Assembly: GCA_026122225.1 (NCBI GenBank)
Contig: JANEZZ010000800.1
Span: forward strand, 372,001-436,000
Reading direction: 5' to 3'
Source: Heloderma charlesbogerti
Taxonomy: Eukaryota; Chordata; Lepidosauria; Squamata; Helodermatidae
Length of the DNA stretch: 64,000 bases
Part shown: piece after piece, positions 1-12,300 of the stretch
Layout: the number at the start of each line of letters is the position of its first letter
Position numbering within the stretch: the stretch's first letter is position 1
The notes under the pieces: generated by a model
What the model was told of the DNA's origin: nothing
The model's input: the letters and a program-made list of their open reading frames with translations, nothing else
Database searches by the model: none
Translations under genes and position numbers: made by a program

Positions 1-439
1 AGTAAAATTTACACAGGAAAGAAAAGGATTTAATAACTTTAAACACCAAAGAAACAAAACAAAAAACCTTAAAACCAGCCAGAATCACAACTATTGTGTA
101 CAGTGAAACTATCTCACTTAAAAATGTTCAGTAGTTCTGATCTTGAAAATAATAATGTGTAATTACATGGGTTTGCCACCAGGTGTTTACCCAGCAGTTA
201 GCTTCGGCCATTCATGGTTCCCTGTTGTGTGTATCAATATGATGTATGTGTTTACAAATGGGTTTTCCACACTGACATGTCGTATTTTCAGCTGCACTCT
301 TAAACTTATTCTCTGCTACCTAGGGGCTAGCGATAGCATCTTCCATGTAGGCCAACTCCTTCCTTTAGTTTAGATTCTAAACTAAACTGTAGATTAAAAC
401 TTGTAGTAAGCTCATTACTATAGGGTAATTTGATGTATG

Positions 440-965
440 AATCATCCTAAGTGAAAAAAGCTGGAAAAGGTGCAGAAAAGGGCAACTAAAATGATCAGCA
501 GACTAGAGCAACTTACCTATGACAAAAGGTTACAACATTTGGGGCTTTTTAGTTTAGAAAAAGCATGAGTAAAGGGGGACATGATAGAGGCATTTAAATT
601 TTGCATAGTGCAGGGAAAGTTAACAGCAAGAGGCTTTCTCCCTCTATCTTAATACTAGAACCCATGGTCATCCATTGAAGTTGTATGGGAGATTCAGGAG
701 GTACAATTGAAGGACTTCTACACACAGCTCGTAGTTAAACTATGGAATTAACTACCACAAGATCTGGTGATGGCCACCAACATACGTGGTTTTAAAAGGG
801 AATTAGAGACAAATATATTATTTCCAAGATCAGAGGCAACATGCTCCTGAATATCAGTCACTGGGAAAAAGCATTGAGAGAGATGTGTTAGCCCCTGGTT
901 ACCACTGTGAGAAACAGATTGCTAGACTAGATGCACCTTTGGAGTGATCCATCAGGACTTCGTTT
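440..965 (+). mobile_element. CR1 LINE 3' end
   Basis: The stretch running from aggtgcagaaaagggcaac through the ctagaacccatggtcatcc segment and the actatggaatt-accacaagat segment to gtgatccatcag is the characteristic CR1 ORF2 C-terminus and short 3' UTR as found in sauropsid genomes. It is truncated at the 5' side, as CR1 copies usually are, and carries many substitutions. Confidence 0.85.
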
Positions 966-2689
966 ATGTTTTTTCTAAGAATTTAAGCTGACAGTGGGTG
1001 GATTTGTTCCTTAGTCAAAACAGCTGCGTTAGAGTGCATTGTTTCCCTTGTTAAAGCTTATTCAGCATGTCCTCTAGAAAATGATAGCAGAACATCAAAA
1101 AAGTTCAACATTCTACATTTTTAAAAACATTAATTGCTATTCTTGCTTTTGACAGTCAGTATGAATTTGTCTATTTTTGTTTTCTCTGTTTAAAGTGTAC
1201 AGATTGTTTTTCAACTACTTACTTTTCTATATCATCGCTTTTTTCACCTTTTAGCAGAAGAGCAAGATACGATGGTTGTAGCTTTTGCAGGAAAGTGCAC
1301 AGGCTTGTTTTTGATTGGAATTCCCCTGTTCCCTACTTGAAAGAGTTAGCTCGAACTATGGCTGCTAGAATTTCACATTTTTGTGCTACAGTAATAGAAC
1401 TGCATCTGTTCATTTAAGCTTACATGAGTTGGGTATGCTTTCGGGTTTAGTCTAGACATGTCTCCAATCCAGGCCTAGTTCCCCCACCTTTCCCCTACAA
1501 CTGTCTACATAGAAGTTCATTTAAAAATCTAACAAAAATAATTATTTCTTGTGTTTCAGCTGATGTGTTTCAAAATATTGTTTACTATATTATTTTACTA
1601 TTAACCTGTTATTTCATTTCCTTGAAGATGGGTACTATTTGAACTGGGCCATACATTGATGAAATGACAGACATTTAATAATAATATAATAGTAATTTAT
1701 TATTTATATCTTGCTCTTCCTTTGAATGTTCCCAGAGTGACATTCTTAAATAAGGATTTTTAAACTATTAATCCATCAAAGTCATGTATAATTCTGAAAC
1801 TGCAATATGCATAAATAAGCTAAATTATGAAGTTGTGTGCAGAGAATATGCTAAAATACATTTAAGTTCAGCAAGCTGTCTGAGATAGTTCATGTCAAAA
1901 AACTTGGCTTAGCATTTGAAATACAATAAACATTGGAACAAGTCTTGATTAACAGCTATTTTTTCCAGTGTTATATCAGTTAAATTTATCAAATTGTTGT
2001 CTGTGTAAAAATAGTAAACCAAATATATGGCCTCACTACATGTAAAAAATAACCTATTCTATATGATTGCTACATGAGAAAGCTGTGATTGGCTGTAGGC
2101 CATGAGCATCTTTGGAACATTTGACTCTAGAGGAATTATTTAAGTAACTTTGAGAAAAAATTGAGGCAGTAACCAAGATTGCTATTAGGGCCTCATACGC
2201 AGTTAAACGCTGAATGCATGATGCACAAAGAGAATAAACAAATTCAGGGCTTTCAGTAATAATTTTGACAGCGTTAAAGGTGGCTGAGAAAAAAAAGAGA
2301 TGGTGGGAAAATCAAGCACATTCAAAACAAGAATTCTTTTTTATTTGACCTTAAATAAAGATTATTATTCATGGGAAATGGAAAAGAACATGCTTGAGTA
2401 ATTCCGTTGATATTTATAGGGGAAAAAAATATTTTACGGTCCCGTCTATTTAGCAGCTATTGCTATGCTTATCAACTTTTCAGTAAGTAGAAGCACTGGA
2501 TATTTTAAGGCTAATTGCTGCCATCTATGTGTTGTTATTCTGTATACTAAAAATTGTTGTGCAAAATGAATGTACATATTATCAATTGTAATCAACAAGG
2601 ATGAAAGATAAGATGTTCTTCATTGACTGTACTTCACATCACTACTGAAAATGAAATAATATTTTATTTTTTACATCCTCAGTTTTGGA

Positions 2690-3390
2690 ACATTTCCAGT
2701 TATTTATTATTTATTTAAAATATTTCTTAGCTGCCTTTCAGGGCAGAAACCCTCCCAAAGGAGTGTACAACAACAACAAAACATGAAACTGATACAACAT
2801 AAAGAGCAATAAAAACACAATAAAACAGTAAGAACACGATAAAAACAGCAATAGAAACCAACAACAAAACCAGCAGTAAAAAGAGCAATAACAGCAATCG
2901 TATCAGGAGAAAGCCAGAGTAAAATGTTTTTCAAGGCCTTCTTAAAAGCCTGCAATGGCAGACCCCCGAGGGCAACTTATTCCAGAGGTGTGGGGCCACT
3001 GCAGAAAAGGCCTGCATAAAGTTATGTAGGTGCAAATATAACATAGATTGACAAGGATTCTTTAGGAACATAACTGAAAAGGCAGCTGTACATTCAGGAT
3101 ACCCTATATAATATCTGACTTTGACTTCTGGAGACCCTTATACACTCCATATCGGAGCACTTGCTTGTACCAGTACAGTAGTTTTTGAAACAGAAGTCGT
3201 CCTAATTCCAGGCACAAGATTTGGTGGCTATGTGGATGATTTTTAGGCAGCCTTTTGAAGGACTGTCTCCACATATATTATCCTAGTCTCCCACCATGGT
3301 TAGTGGAAAAGGGCCTTCTGTATATCCCATGACCACCTGAGGTTCAGCTTGTGGAATAAGGGGTAAAGACCTTCTGTTCTGCTCAGATTG
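2690..3390 (-). mobile_element. L2-like LINE 3' end (old)
   Basis: On the minus strand this has the layout of the window's L2-type 3' ends: a coding remnant, then an A/C-rich untranslated tail and a TATTTATT-rich end at 2700. The cttattccagaggtgtggggccactgcagaaaagg segment matches the equivalent part of the better copy at 54281-57235. It is heavily diverged. Confidence 0.55.
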
Positions 3391-4139
3391 AGGGGCCCAT
3401 TGTCCCAGGAACTCTATCTAGTCTTCTCCTTCATTTCTTTTTTGTCCCTTGTTAAAAAACATATTTGTTGTTATTTCAGCAGGCCTCTGGCTAGTCTTTT
3501 GATTGACTTTTATTTGCCCCTTCCAAACAATGGGGTTTTTTTCTGTTTGCTTCTTATTGTTTATATAGAGTTTTGATTTGATTTTTCAAAAGAAGTATCA
3601 TGCCTTGAGCACACAATTTTTAAGAGTATTTAATTTATTTATTTGACAAAAAATCCTTTCTCTGATAGGTATCTTTTTATTACTACACTGAGTTAACATT
3701 TCTCAATGCAGAGGTGCAGCACTTTGGGCCTGCTACAGCTCTAAATGTCTTTATTACATGTCTCAAAGAGGTTATTATACCTCTTATAAGAAAATGTATT
3801 CATCTTTCTATACCTAGATGACCGGCTCCTTGCAGTCTGTTCCAAGGAAAAAAAATACTGAAAATCTCAAAAGCTTTTTCATGAATAAAACACTGCCAAC
3901 CAAATGATATCCCCTTCAGTTGACATAGGACTTCTCAAAGAATCTACATTATGAAAAAGGAAATCAGTTTTGTGCTGTAGGATCTTTTGCAGTATACACT
4001 TATGAACATTTTTTCCCGGCAAACCTTCATTTCTTCCATCACCTTTTTCTTGCGCTTAGCAGAACTTCTGAAAGAGGCCTCCTGCATAATCTTTTCTTTT
4101 TAAGTAACATATCTATATAAATTGTACTTCTTTGATTTT

Positions 4140-4400
4140 AAAATTTTTTCCCTGCCTTTCCACTTCAGTGAAGGGCTCAAAGTGGCTAACATACTAGGAT
4201 TAAAAACAAAACAAGGGAGACAGAATCAAACAAAGGCTTGATGGAACAAAAAATATCTTCAGATATTGATACTGATAATGGATAATAAGGGAGTTAGACA
4301 AGAAGTTCCTCAAACTTGGTGCTGTAACTGAGAAGGCTCTTTTTCTAGTTCCTGCCAACAGTACTTCAAATGGTGGCGGGACATGCAAAAGGGCCTTTAC
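4140..4400 (-). mobile_element. L2-like LINE 3' end fragment
   Basis: The segment ccctgcctttccacttcag through agaaggctctttttctag resembles the antisense 3' end of the window's L2-type LINEs, including the 'gaaaaggccctc' block. The copy is short and degraded. Confidence 0.45.
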
Positions 4401-4603
4401 TCAGTGTCTGGGCATGTGCTTACAGGAGGAAATGGTCATTTAGGTATTCTGTCCCAGTCGTTATATCTAACAAATACTTACTAAACTCATGGTAAAAAAA
4501 AGACTTAAATATAATTAGACTGGTCAATTCTGATGGCTCAGGACTTTATGAATTGTAATTAATTTGATCTCACTCAGCATAGTCTTTTACTGTAGTGACT
4601 TCC

Positions 4604-4722
4604 ATAAGAAGAGCCATGCTAGATCAAACCAAGGATCCATCTAGTCCAGCATTCTGTTCACACAGTGGCCAACCAGCTGTCGACCAAGAACCCACGAGCA
4701 GGACACGACCACAACAGCCTAA
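4604..4722 (-). mobile_element. CR1 LINE extreme 3' end
   Basis: The run taagaagagccatgctagat through ccatctagtccagcattctg to the gaacccacgagcaggac segment is, in reverse complement, the extreme 3' end of squamate CR1 copies. Confidence 0.75.
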
Positions 4723-5754
4723 AGTATCCATTTACACAAACTGAGTGTATAACTTTAATGTATTCACACTTAGTTAACATTACAGCATGCCTAGATTGAT
4801 ATTATTCTTATATTACCCCTTTAGTGTCAGCCTTAGAACACCTCATTTGGATTTCCTTCCAAGAATAGTTCAGACATCCATATTTCCTTATTGTACTATG
4901 TGCAGAAAAATTGAACCCAAAATAAGATGCATCCTCTCAGCATTGTTGTGGCTATGCTTGGATGCCCCTTTTATTGTTCATTAGTAGATCAGGGTGCTCT
5001 GTCAATTCAGATGTATTTAAAGTATGTAATCTTACTTGGTTTGGTCTGATTGTATTTTTCATTTCACTTTAGCTTTCTAAATGATGTTTGCTTTTTTCTA
5101 CTTTTGAAATGTATTCTAGTGTAGTATACTTTATTCAGAACATTATATTTTACTACTCTGCTTGACTTTCAGGTCTTTTGACTTTCTAAAGGAAACCTTT
5201 TTTCGGGTTTACATGATTTACCATTTTAAACACAAAGATAAGGTTTTCAAAGTGATCTTTGTTGATCCAGAGTGCAACTAAATAGCCTTCTGGTAATCAT
5301 TTTACATAATTGCTTTTCAGTTTCCTTTCAAATAGCTCCTTAAGATTTTTAATGGTGTGCTTAGAGTTGTGAAAGGAAGGCCATTGCAGTGCTGAGGTAA
5401 CTTTTTTTATTATTTTCCATGAAGTTGAATTTGTTGATCTGTACTTGAAAATTTCAATTCCGCATGCGTAGCACCCTGGATCCAAAGATCCGATCCACTC
5501 ATTTCAGATGCTCAGAGAGGTTTGGGTCATGTGTTTCCTGAACAGTAATCCTTCACCTCAGTGATGCATGGCAAGACTTGTTTAAAACTGAGGAGAGTTT
5601 AAAAAGCAATATGTGATGTGGAATGGGGATCTCCTGTTTAAAGGGGGAAATGCAAGCATTGCACTGGGCATGATCACGCCTAAAGTATCTCTCTGGATCC
5701 CAGCTAATATTTTTGTAAATACTTCCCATTTAGGATCTCATTGCTAAACATGCA

Positions 5755-5862
5755 TCTGACAAGGTGGGCTCCGGCTCACAAAGGCCTTTCAGAATTTATT
5801 AATCTATAAGGTGCCAAAGGACTTGTGTTTTTATTTGCTATAACAGGCTAACACAACTATCC
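5755..5862. repeat. Sauropsid interspersed repeat fragment
   Basis: The text gctccggctcacaaaggcc, aaggtgccaaaggacttgtg and caggctaacacaactatcc is a familiar interspersed motif of turtle and lizard DNA. I cannot assign it to an element class with certainty. Confidence 0.4.
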
Positions 5863-6038
5863 TTTTGAAAATCATTTGTGGGTGTGTATCCTGTTGTTCG
5901 TTTTCCTTTCTGTTGTATTTTAGGAGAACTGTTGCATTCTTTGGAAGCTTATCTAGATTGCTTTCTTATCTACATATAGACTTTTGCATTCTTATCCTTA
6001 TTTTATCTTTGCCACCTTCTATCTTTGTGTCATTACAG

Positions 6039-6314
6039 GTGTACATTAAGGTAATAGACACAAATGATCACAGGCCTGAGTTTTCTTCATCAGAATACCA
6101 GGTCATTATACCTGAGGACACAGTGCCAGAGACTGAAATTTTGCGAGTCAGTGCCTCAGATAGGGATGAGAAGAATAAGCTAATTTATACTATGCAAAGT
6201 AGCATGGATCCCATCAGCCTTAAGAAATTTCGTCTGGATCCTGCAACTGGCGCTCTTTATACTTCTGAAAAATTGGACCATGAAATCATCCATCGACATG
6301 TTGTCACGGTGATG
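6039..6314 (+). CDS. FAT1: FAT1 exon (cadherin repeats), first exon in window
   Basis: 276 nt, phase 0 to 0, encoding joined residues 1-92. It opens inside a linker ([11 protein letters not shown]) and holds most of one cadherin repeat, including PEDTVPE and ASDRDE. The acceptor is cattacag ending at 6038 and the donor is gtaaag at 6315. The frame stays open about 100 nt into the next intron, but that sequence is not cadherin-like, and joining at 6314 to the exon at 6720 restores the FAT1 reading [11 protein letters not shown]. Confidence 0.93.
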
Positions 6315-9300
6315 GTAAAGAAACTTCCTGCTTATTCTTTATCTGAAACAACGTTCCTTGTATTTAAATACAGATATTTTCCTGTATACTTGGAGATCCC
6401 TCCCATCTGTAGGGACCTCTAGCCATGGCCCTTTCCTCATTTGGTGCTCAGTACGTCTGCATGTGAAACACCCACTTTACAAATAGGGGAAGTGATAATA
6501 CTTAATGTCGTGCACTGAGATTATTGATATTGAATAAAATTTCTTTATAAGATTGTTGCCCAGTGGTGTAACCTATCAACATTGCTGCCTTATTCAATCT
6601 CATGCAGTACTGCAGGGTCTGTTCAGAATAAAATTGCAAACAAAATGACGAGTAGTTTTTGCTGATTGTAACATATTCCTTATAATTGACTGAATTTATG
6701 TGCCGATTAATTATTTTAGGTACGGGATCAAGATGTTCCTGTCAAGCGCAACTTTGCGAGGATCATCATTAATGTTAGTGACACAAATGATCATGCGCCT
6801 TGGTTCACCAGTTCTTCCTATGAAGGGCGAGTATATGAATCGGCAGCTATTGGGTCGGTTGTTCTCCAGGTTACAGCACTGGACAAGGATAAAGGGAAAA
6901 ATGCAGAAATTTTGTATTCCATAGAATCAGGTATATTACAGTACTTTCAGTTGCACATTATTTGTTAAAGGAAATGTTAGTTTTAAGGTTAAAGCTGCAA
7001 CATTTACAAGGAGTATAAAAAGAAACGGTCATAGAACACAGATACCAAGTATGCAGACTTTGACAGATCTAGCTTGTTAGAGTCAGTAGAAGATTTAACT
7101 GTAGGGGTTTATTCAGTACTGTTTAGATTAAACTTTGGTTAAAGCAAAACAAGACCTCAGAGACTACAATCCAACATCAAGTTAACCTTATTTAAGACCA
7201 TTTATTTCCCCAGGCTTAAGTGTACCTAACTGTTTTATTGTGGCCAATCACTGCTGGTGTACATTGATACATGTTTATTGTTCCCATTATAAATGTGGAC
7301 CACTTCAGCATGCATCCTTCATCGGTGGTGTAATCCAAGAACATTATTGAAAAATGCCACATTTATTTCGCCAAATTGTTTTTAAAATTATAAACCTGTG
7401 ACCTGTATAAGTTGTAAAAATTGTTGAAAATTTAGTTGGATGATGGCGGAAAATCCTCTTTAGAGAAATAAAGAGCAAATTTGACATATTTAACGTTGTC
7501 TGGAATATACTAAATTAAATTGCACTGAGATCAGCAAATGTATCTTCATTTGAGATTCATTCAGACCAAAAGGCCACAATGGAATGTGTCTGGTGGGCTT
7601 GTCGGAGGAGGAAGTTCCACAGCTAAGGCACCCCCACTTAAAAAATACCTAATTCTATTGGTATATAGCTGCACTTTAAACAGGTGTGGCACCCAGAGCA
7701 GCTTCTCTCCTGCTGATAACTCACAATGAGGAGGGAAGTGTAGGAGAAGGAACTCTCTCAAGTATCCCAAACTCAAGGTCTATAGGCCTTCATAGCAGGG
7801 GTTGGCAACTTGTAGGCCAAAACATCTGGAGAGCCACAACTCCCACGATCCCTCACCATTGGCTATGCTGGCTAGGGCCAATGGAAGTTGTAGACCAAAA
7901 CATCTGGGGGGCAAACATTGCCCACCTCTGTTTTAAAGCTTAGGACTGCAAGCTAGAATTTAGTCTAGAAACTAACTGGCAACCAGTGGAACTCACAAAT
8001 AATTACTGTCACGTATTCCCAGCAGCTATCACATAACAAAAGTCGTGCTTTTGCTACGAAGAATTTTTCTGCACATACACATGTTCGTGCACACACTTTC
8101 TCTCTCTCTCTCTGTCTTACATACCACTCTTCCTTCTTTATCCAAATAACTTTGTGGGAGGAAATGTTAAAACTTTCCCAGCATTGTTTTTCTAGTATTC
8201 TCTAGTATACTGTATGGCTAAGGCATTAGGGCAAACGTTCTAAGCATATGAAATGAACATTCTTTAAATTCTTGTAATGGTTTATAGGATTAGTAATGGG
8301 ATATTCTAAGAATGGTACTCTGTTTACAACCTTCAGTAAGAAAAAAGATAATATCAACTGCCTACCAAATTACATAATTAAAAAAATAATAAAATCTTTT
8401 CACAATGAAGTAATGTTTTAGTAATAGCAGTTTAGTTTTTTTGCTGTGCTCTTTAGTTAAAGTATTAGGAAATGCAGCTCCTATTATGTGTTGTCTGAAT
8501 TTGTTGAACTCTTGTGAAGTGTAAAACCCCAGTGTACTGTCTCCTTCATTTTGAAAGGCATGTCTGTGGCTGCTTTTGTTAAGCAGTGAAACTGTAGTAG
8601 GTTTTTCTCAAAGGGGAATTTTTAATGCAAAGCCTAAACATTTTAATTGGAAGAAATTTGGAAGAGAAAATGTTTTAACTAATTCACTGAAGCAGCTCTA
8701 ATTTGGAAATAATGTTATAAAGGGACATTTTTACCAACTATTAATTAAGATTCAGTTGAGACTCATTCAAACCAGTGCTTTTCAGGAGCTGAAAGTACAT
8801 TTGATTGTAGTTCCACGTGATAGATATTTGCATATAACTCAGTCTTGTAAATAAGACCACAAAAGTCAATAGCCTGCCTCCCCACCACAATACTAGCCTG
8901 CTGTGGACTGGCAGAACAGAGACAGAGAACTCTGTCCCTCCTGCAGCAGCTTGCTGCATTTCTGTTCAGGGGTTTCCTTGTTCATGCAACCCTTTTGGTT
9001 TCTATGCTGGGCAGAGCAGAGGGAAGGAGCACTCCAAACCTCCTCTGTCAGCCCACTCACTTGCCTGCATACAGTTCCATGCACTCATCTGAACGCAATT
9101 CCTTATTGCCTACAGCTACCAGATGAGAGTTTTAATGCAAGGCTGATGCTACTTTTTTCTAGGTTTGCTTTACTTGAGTGAAAAAGCCTTGAATTTAAAG
9201 AATCTTTGTGTTTTGTCTAATAATTTGGTATGCAATATGTCAAGGTTGTCAGGTTTTCTAAATAAAATTAATCTTCTGTAGGTATGGCTGTTAACATCTG

Positions 9301-12300
9301 TACTTTCATTTTTTCTTATTGTTAATTTCTTTCCTTTCTATTTTTTTTTAAACAGGGAATATTGGAAATGCTTTTAATATACATCCTATCTTAGGCAGCA
9401 TTACCATTGCAAAAGAATTAGATCGCAACAATCAGGATGAGTACACTTTGATGGTGAAGGCAACAGATAAAGGAAGCCCTCCAATGTGTGAAGTAGCATC
9501 TGTGCACATTTCAGTCACAATCTCTGATAATGCATCACCAAAATTCACAATGAGAGAATACTCCACAGAAATCAGTGAAGGCAGCAGCATTGGCAGTTTC
9601 ATTGGAATGGTTATTGCATACAGTCAGTCATCTGTAGTTTATGAGATAAAAGACGGTAATATAGGTGATGTCTTTACTATCAACCCAAATTCCGGTGTCA
9701 TTACATCTCAGAAGATACTTGATTTTGAAATGTTGCCTTTTTACAGCCTAACTGTTCAGGGCACCAACATGGCTGGCCAGTCCTCTAACACTACGGTATT
9801 GGTGCACCTTCAAGACGAGAATGATAATGCACCAACTTTTATGCAAGCAGAATACACAGGGCTCATCAGTGAATCCGCTTCAGTTAACAGTGTGGTTCTA
9901 ACAGACAGGAACGTCCCATTAGTGATACTAGCTACAGATGCTGACAAAGAATCAAACGCTTTGCTTGTCTATCAGATTGTTGAGCCATCTGTCCACAAGT
10001 ATTTTGCCATTGATTCCAGTACAGGAGCCATCCGTACAGTAATGAGCTTGGACTACGAAGAGACAAATACATTTCATTTTTCTGTGCAAGTGTATGACAT
10101 GGGGACGCCACACTTATTTGCAGAATATGCAGCCAATGTTACCATTTATGTAATTGACATAAATGATTGCCCTCCTGTGTTCTCTAAAGATCTGTATGAA
10201 GCAACTGTTCTGGTGCCTACTTATAAAGGAGTGAAAGTTGTCATGGTAAACGCTAAAGATGCTGACTCTGAAGCCTTTTCACAAGTAATGTATTCTATCA
10301 CTGAAGGCAACATTGGAGAAAAATTTTCAGTCGATTCTAAGAGTGGGCAGATAACTGTACAAAATACAACTCAGTTAAGAAGCAGGTACGAATTGACAGT
10401 CAGAGCATCTGATGGCAAATTTTCAAGCAGTACATCTGTAAAAATTAATGTGAAAGAGAGCAAGGCAAGTCAGATAAAATTCACACACAGTTCCTATAGT
10501 GCTGTAGTCCAAGAGAATTCCACAGAGGCAAAAACAATAGCTGTTATCACTCCTATAGGGAGTCAAATAAATGAGCCTTTGTTTTATCATATTCTAAACC
10601 CAGACAATAGATTTAAAATTAGCTACACTTCAGGAGTCCTTTCAACCACTGGAATACCATTTGATCGTGAGCTGCAGGAGTCTTTTGATATCGTTGTGGA
10701 AGTGACAGTGGAGCATAAGCCATCAGTAATTGCACATGTTGTTGTAAAGGTCACTGTAGAAGATGTAAACGATAATGCCCCTGTTTTTGTCAATCTTCCA
10801 TATTATGCAACTGTTAAAATAGACACCGAAGTGGACCAAGTTATACGGCGTGTCACTGCTGTAGATAAAGATATTGGTAGAAATGGGGAAGTGCACTATT
10901 ACCTCAAAGAAGACTACGACCACTTCCAAATAGCGAACACTGGTGAGATCTCACTCAAGAAACGGTTCAACCCAGACACACTAAATAAAGAATATCTTCT
11001 CACTGTGGTAGCAAAGGACGAAGGAGAGCCACATTTTTCTGCTGAAGTGACAGTTCCAATCACTGTTGTGAATAAAGCCATGCCAGTATTTGAAAAAGCT
11101 TTCTACAGTGCAGAGATACCAGAAAACATCCAGATCCATAGTCCTGTTGTGCATGTACAAGCAAATAGCCCAGAAGGGCTCAAAGTGTTTTATAGTATCA
11201 GAGACGGTGACCCTTACAATCAGTTTACAATCAACTTTAATACAGGAGTTATCAGTACTTTTGCCCCTCTTGATTTTGAGTCCCACCCTGCCTACAAACT
11301 GAGCATTCATGCAACTGATTCTTTGACTGGGGCCCATGCTGAAGTATTTGTTGACATAATAGTTGAAGACATCAATGATAATCCTCCTCTCTTTACCAAG
11401 CAATTTTATGCTGCCACCCTTTCTGAGGCATCTATAATTGGAACATCTGTTGTACATGTCAGGGCTACAGATGCTGATTCTGGAACAAACAGAGGGATTT
11501 CTTATCATTTGGTAGAAAACAACAGCAAGAGCTATGATTATTTTCACATAGATAGTAGCACTGGGCTCATTCTGACAGCAAGGAGTTTGGATTATGAACA
11601 GACTCAGCAGCACACATTACTAGTAAGAGCAATAGACAGTGGAATGCCTCCACTGAGCAGTGACATTATTGTAACCGTTGATATAACAGACCTGAATGAT
11701 AACCCACCAGTATTTAACCAGCTGCTTTATGAAGCTAACATCAGTGAACTGGCTCCCCGTGGGCACTTCATAACTTGTGTTAAGGCCTCAGATGCAGACA
11801 GTTCAGATTCAGACAAGCTGGAATATTCCATATTAACAGGCAATGATCACATGAATTTTGTAATCAACAGCAAAACTGGGGTCATTACCCTTTCAAACCT
11901 CCATAAACAGACTCTGAAACCCATTTACCATCTTAATATATCTGTTTCTGATGGAGTCTTCAGAAGTTCAGCCCAGGTTCTCATAAGTGTAATTGGAGCC
12001 AATTTGCATAGCCCCATTTTCGGTCAGAATGAATATGAGGTAGAACTAGCTGAGAATGCTCCATTGCATACCCTGGTGACTGAAGTTAAAGCAATCGACA
12101 AAGATACTGGCAGGTATGGAACTATCACATACCATATTGTAAATGATTTTGCAAAAGATCGGTTTTATACTAATGAGAGGGGGCAAATATTTACCTCGGA
12201 AAAGCTTGATCGTGAAACTCAAGCTGAAAAAGTCATCTTCATTAGGTTAATGGCCAAGGATTCAGGAGGGAAAGTGGCTTTCTGCAGCATCAATGTCATA

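Larger units (their letters stand above)
1..6038 (+). other. FAT1: Intron of FAT1 (3' part) with LINE debris
   Basis: No exon-like frame with cadherin motifs is visible. CR1 and L2-like fragments are listed separately. Between 970 and 2690 and between 4725 and 5750 I see only AT-rich unique-looking sequence with no supportable feature. Confidence 0.7.
6931..9355 (+). other. FAT1: Intron before the giant FAT1 exon
   Basis: 2.4-kb GT-AG intron. It contains an L2-like fragment with a nested hAT MITE (7590-8000) and a short TC run at 8099-8113; the rest shows nothing supportable. The 3' splice site has a long T-run. Confidence 0.8.

Noticed and set aside
10981..11613. 210-codon open frame on the minus strand opposite the giant exon
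   Set aside because: It is the complement of conserved FAT1 coding sequence, has no domain pattern, and owes its length to base composition of the sense strand.
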